Assembly: GCF_017573505.1 (NCBI RefSeq) | Contig: NZ_JAGEOJ010000005.1 | Span: forward strand, 124,001 to 188,000 | Length of the DNA stretch: 64,000 nt | Origin: Actinomadura barringtoniae | Lineage (GTDB): Bacteria; Actinomycetota; Actinomycetes; Streptosporangiales; Streptosporangiaceae | Reading direction: 5' to 3' | The notes under the pieces: model-generated | The model's database searches: none | What the model was told of the DNA's origin: nothing | What the model saw: only the letters and a program-made list of their open reading frames with translations | Position numbers and translations under genes: made by a program | Part shown: positions 61,672 through 64,000 of the stretch, in pieces | Numbering within the stretch: position 1 is the first letter of the stretch | How the letters are laid out: the number at the start of each line of letters is the position of its first letter

Positions 61672-61677
61672 TAGACT
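61672..61677 (+). promoter_or_regulatory. Putative -10 box of the ABC importer operon
   Basis: TAGACT, nine bases before GTG 61687, near the inverted repeat. Suggests leaderless or very short leader. Confidence 0.5.
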
Positions 61678-61686
61678 CCTGCGATC

Positions 61687-62901
61687 GTGATCATGCCCCG
61701 CTTTCCCCAGAGAACGTCTCGCGGCCTGCGCCACGCCGCCGCGACGGCGGCGGCGCTCACTCTGACGGCCGCCTCCGCCACCGCCTGCAGCGGCTCGGGC
61801 GACGACGCCACGACGTCGGTCCCGCACCTGAACGCCCAGCAGGAGATCGGGCCCGCCGAGGGCTCGCTCGACCTCGTGGTCTGGGCCGGCTACGCCGAGG
61901 ACGGCACGAACGACAAGACCGCCGACTGGGTCACCCCGTTCGAGAAGGCCTCGGGGTGCCGGGTCAACGCGAAGATCGCCGACACCTCGGACTCGATGGT
62001 CGCGCTGATGAAGACCGGCCGCTACGACGGCGTCTCGGCGTCCGGCGACGCGAGCCTGCGGCTGGTCTACGGCGGCGACGTCGTGCCGGTCAACACCGGC
62101 CTGCTCACCGAGTACGGCGACATCGCCGGCTACCTGAAGAACCAGTCCTACAACTCCATCAACGGGCAGATGTACGGCGTCCCGCACGGCTACGGCGCCA
62201 ACCTGCTGATGTACCGGACCGACATGTTCTCCCAGCCGCCGACCTCGTGGAACGTGGTCTGGGACACCAACTCCCAGGCCGCCGGGCACGTGGCCGCCTA
62301 CGACTCCCCGATCTACATCGCCGACGCCGCGCTCTACCTGCGCGCGCACAAGCCGAGCCTGAAGATCAAGGATCCGTACGCGCTGAACGACAAGCAGTTC
62401 GACGCGGCGGTCGACCTGCTGAAGAAGCAGCGGCCCAACATCAACCAGTACTGGCACAACTACCTGGACGAGGTCCAGTCGTTCAAGAGCGGCGACAACC
62501 ACGCGGGCACCGCGTGGCAGGTCATCGCGAACGTGGCCAAGTCCGAGCGGGCGCCGGTCGCGACGACGCTGCCCGCCGAGGGCGCGACCGGCTGGTCCGA
62601 CACCTGGATGCTCTCGTCCAAGGCGCAGCACCCGAACTGCATGTACCGGTGGATGAACTGGATCACCAAGCCGCAGATCCAGGCGCAGGTCGCGCAGTAC
62701 TTCGGCGAGGCGCCCGCCAACCCCAAGGCCTGCCGCTTCACCGCCAAGGGGTTCTGCGCCGACTTCCACGTGGGCGACGACGCGTTCTACCAACGACTGG
62801 CGTTCTGGCGTACGCCGACGGCCGATTGCGGCAAACCCGGAAAATCCGGGTGCGTCGACTACTCGCGCTGGACGCAGGCATGGACTCAAATCAAGGGATG
62901 A
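61687..62901 (+). CDS. ABC importer substrate-binding lipoprotein (polyamine-type)
   Basis: 404 residues from GTG 61687; ATG 61693 also fits. Signal with a lipobox-like ATAC (about 33-36). PotD/PotF-like binding protein: [60 protein letters not shown]. Binds a polyamine or another cationic solute. ATGA overlap with the ATP-binding gene; permeases lie beyond the window. Confidence 0.85.
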   Translation: MIMPRFPQRTSRGLRHAAATAAALTLTAASATACSGSGDDATTSVPHLNAQQEIGPAEGSLDLVVWAGYAEDGTNDKTADWVTPFEKASGCRVNAKIADTSDSMVALMKTGRYDGVSASGDASLRLVYGGDVVPVNTGLLTEYGDIAGYLKNQSYNSINGQMYGVPHGYGANLLMYRTDMFSQPPTSWNVVWDTNSQAAGHVAAYDSPIYIADAALYLRAHKPSLKIKDPYALNDKQFDAAVDLLKKQRPNINQYWHNYLDEVQSFKSGDNHAGTAWQVIANVAKSERAPVATTLPAEGATGWSDTWMLSSKAQHPNCMYRWMNWITKPQIQAQVAQYFGEAPANPKACRFTAKGFCADFHVGDDAFYQRLAFWRTPTADCGKPGKSGCVDYSRWTQAWTQIKG

Positions 62902-64000
62902 AGGACGTGAATTCCGCTGATTCCGCGGTGGAGGCCGACAGCGAACCCAAGCCCGAAAACGGGTCCGAGCCCGGAATCGGGCCGGAGTCCGGGGCCGCCT
63001 CCGCGAGCGCGGTGCGGCTGAACGGGCTGCGCAAGGAGTTCGGCGACGTCGTCGCGGTGGACGGGATCGACCTGGAGATCGCCGACGGCGAGTTCTTCGC
63101 GATGCTCGGCCCGTCCGGCTCCGGTAAGACGACCGTGCTGCGGCTCATCGCCGGGTTCGAGGCGCCGACCGCGGGAGCGGTCCACCTCGGCGGCCAGGAC
63201 GTGACGAAACGCGCGCCGTTCGAACGCGACGTCAACACCGTCTTCCAGGACTACGCGCTGTTCCCGCACATGAACGTGCTGGCCAACGTGGAGTACGGCC
63301 TCAAGGTCAAGAAGGTGGCCAAGGCCGAGCGCCGCGAGCGCGCCCGTGAGGCGCTGCGCACCGTGCGGCTTGAGGACTACGGCGCCCGGCGCCCCCGCGA
63401 GCTGTCCGGGGGGCAGCGCCAGCGGGTCGCACTCGCCCGGGCGCTGGTCAACCGGCCGAAGGTGCTGCTGCTGGACGAGCCGCTCGGCGCGCTCGACCGC
63501 GGGCTCCGCGAGGAGATGCAGGTCGAGCTGAAGCAGATCCAGCGCGAGGTCGGCATCACGTTCCTGTTCGTGACCCACGACCAGGAGGAGGCGCTCACCA
63601 TGAGCGACCGGATCGCGGTGTTCAACGCGGGCCGGATCGAGCAGGTGGGCACCCCCGCCGAGGTGTACGAGCGGCCGGCCAGCGCGTTCGTCGCGGGCTT
63701 CGTCGGCACCTCCAACCTGATCGAGGGCGAGGCCGCGGAGACCGTTCTCGGGCGTGCCGGGCGCTACAGCGTCCGGCCCGAGCGGATCCGCGTCGGCACC
63801 GACCTCGACGCGGACACCCCCGCGGACGAGCGGTCGGCGGCCGGCACCGTCGCCGAGGTCGCCTACGCGGGCGCGGTCACCCGGTTCGTCGTCGACCTCG
63901 ACGCGGGCGGCCGGCTGCTGGTGGTCCAGCAGAACCTGCACGGCACGTCCGTGGACGTGCTGGAGCTGCGCGGCACGCGAGTCCGGCTCGCCTGGAGCCG
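62898..64000 (+). CDS. ABC importer ATP-binding subunit (PotA-like), end not in window
   Basis: At least 367 residues; the gene runs off the end. An unusually acidic 37-residue start ([20 protein letters not shown]) precedes the fold. Walker [14 protein letters not shown] (about 72-84), Q-loop [11 protein letters not shown], signature [17 protein letters not shown], Walker [14 protein letters not shown]-loop THDQEEA, then a TOBE region ([10 protein letters not shown]). Energises uptake of the substrate bound by the 61687 product. Confidence 0.95.
   Translation, partial: MKDVNSADSAVEADSEPKPENGSEPGIGPESGAASASAVRLNGLRKEFGDVVAVDGIDLEIADGEFFAMLGPSGSGKTTVLRLIAGFEAPTAGAVHLGGQDVTKRAPFERDVNTVFQDYALFPHMNVLANVEYGLKVKKVAKAERRERAREALRTVRLEDYGARRPRELSGGQRQRVALARALVNRPKVLLLDEPLGALDRGLREEMQVELKQIQREVGITFLFVTHDQEEALTMSDRIAVFNAGRIEQVGTPAEVYERPASAFVAGFVGTSNLIEGEAAETVLGRAGRYSVRPERIRVGTDLDADTPADERSAAGTVAEVAYAGAVTRFVVDLDAGGRLLVVQQNLHGTSVDVLELRGTRVRLAWS

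Overview
This 64 kb window is chromosomal DNA from a very GC-rich, mycelial-type actinomycete. The marker set includes the NucS mismatch endonuclease, a Mec/CysO/CysM sulfur-carrier cysteine locus, an F420-type luciferase-like oxidoreductase, a conservon (Cvn) operon, DUF3039/DUF2017/SCO5389-family proteins and a FilP/Scy-like coiled-coil protein. Together they point to Streptosporangiales or Streptomycetales; a Thermomonosporaceae (Actinomadura-like) origin is my guess and is not proven. No rRNA, CRISPR array, integrated phage, transposase or biosynthetic gene cluster was seen.

Layout. 1-1300: the end of a DUF3618 gene, a 1-Cys peroxiredoxin, then a decayed HNH endonuclease directly followed by a tRNA-like element with a UAG anticodon. 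1384-5350: four MEDS-domain regulators, alternating anti-sigma-type ATPase and STAS proteins. 5456-7070: an ECF (SigE-type) sigma factor, its membrane partner and a proline-rich exported protein. 7153-11182: rdgB, rph, a metallo-beta-lactamase-fold hydrolase, murI and a thioesterase. 11295-13331: cysM, cysO and mec. 13356-16398: three more MEDS regulators. 16705-20307: DUF2017, clpS, then divergent pncB, pncA and gluconokinase. 20323-28273: helicase, M43 protease, DUF3039, YqgE, an LPXTG-type surface protein, ACT-malic enzyme, cytidylate-kinase-like protein and a thioredoxin-TPR protein. 28575-32866: an ABC-type ATPase/membrane pair and three small membrane-protein genes. 33003-38135: thiolase, methylmalonyl-CoA epimerase, FilP/Scy-like coiled-coil protein and AI-2E-type permease. 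38199-44621: a secreted repeat protein, hydrolases, a 3-hydroxyacyl-CoA dehydrogenase, an F420-type oxidoreductase and a small phosphatase. 44638-50826: SCO5389-like protein, small proteins, GNAT, nucS, DUF3224, two TetR regulators, an M50 protease, a NAD(P)-binding protein and PadR. 50924-57663: carotenoid oxygenase, aldehyde dehydrogenase, a 36-residue protein, GMC oxidoreductase, a PduO-type adenosyltransferase and a DUF4097 lipoprotein. 57677-61537: a conservon lacking its roadblock gene. 61687-64000: a polyamine-type ABC importer that runs off the end.

The most unusual content is non-coding. Four copies of a roughly 130-bp structured repeat (12597, 16573, 29348, 32888) share an identical closing stem and conserved hairpin loops, while their variable stems change in a compensatory way. 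Two short genes about 8.7 kb apart share a 45-bp inverted-repeat promoter element at the same distance from their start codons. Two terminator-like palindromes about 29 kb apart share nearly the same arms. A TANNNT box 6-9 nt before the start codon recurs at about ten genes, which suggests many leaderless transcripts.
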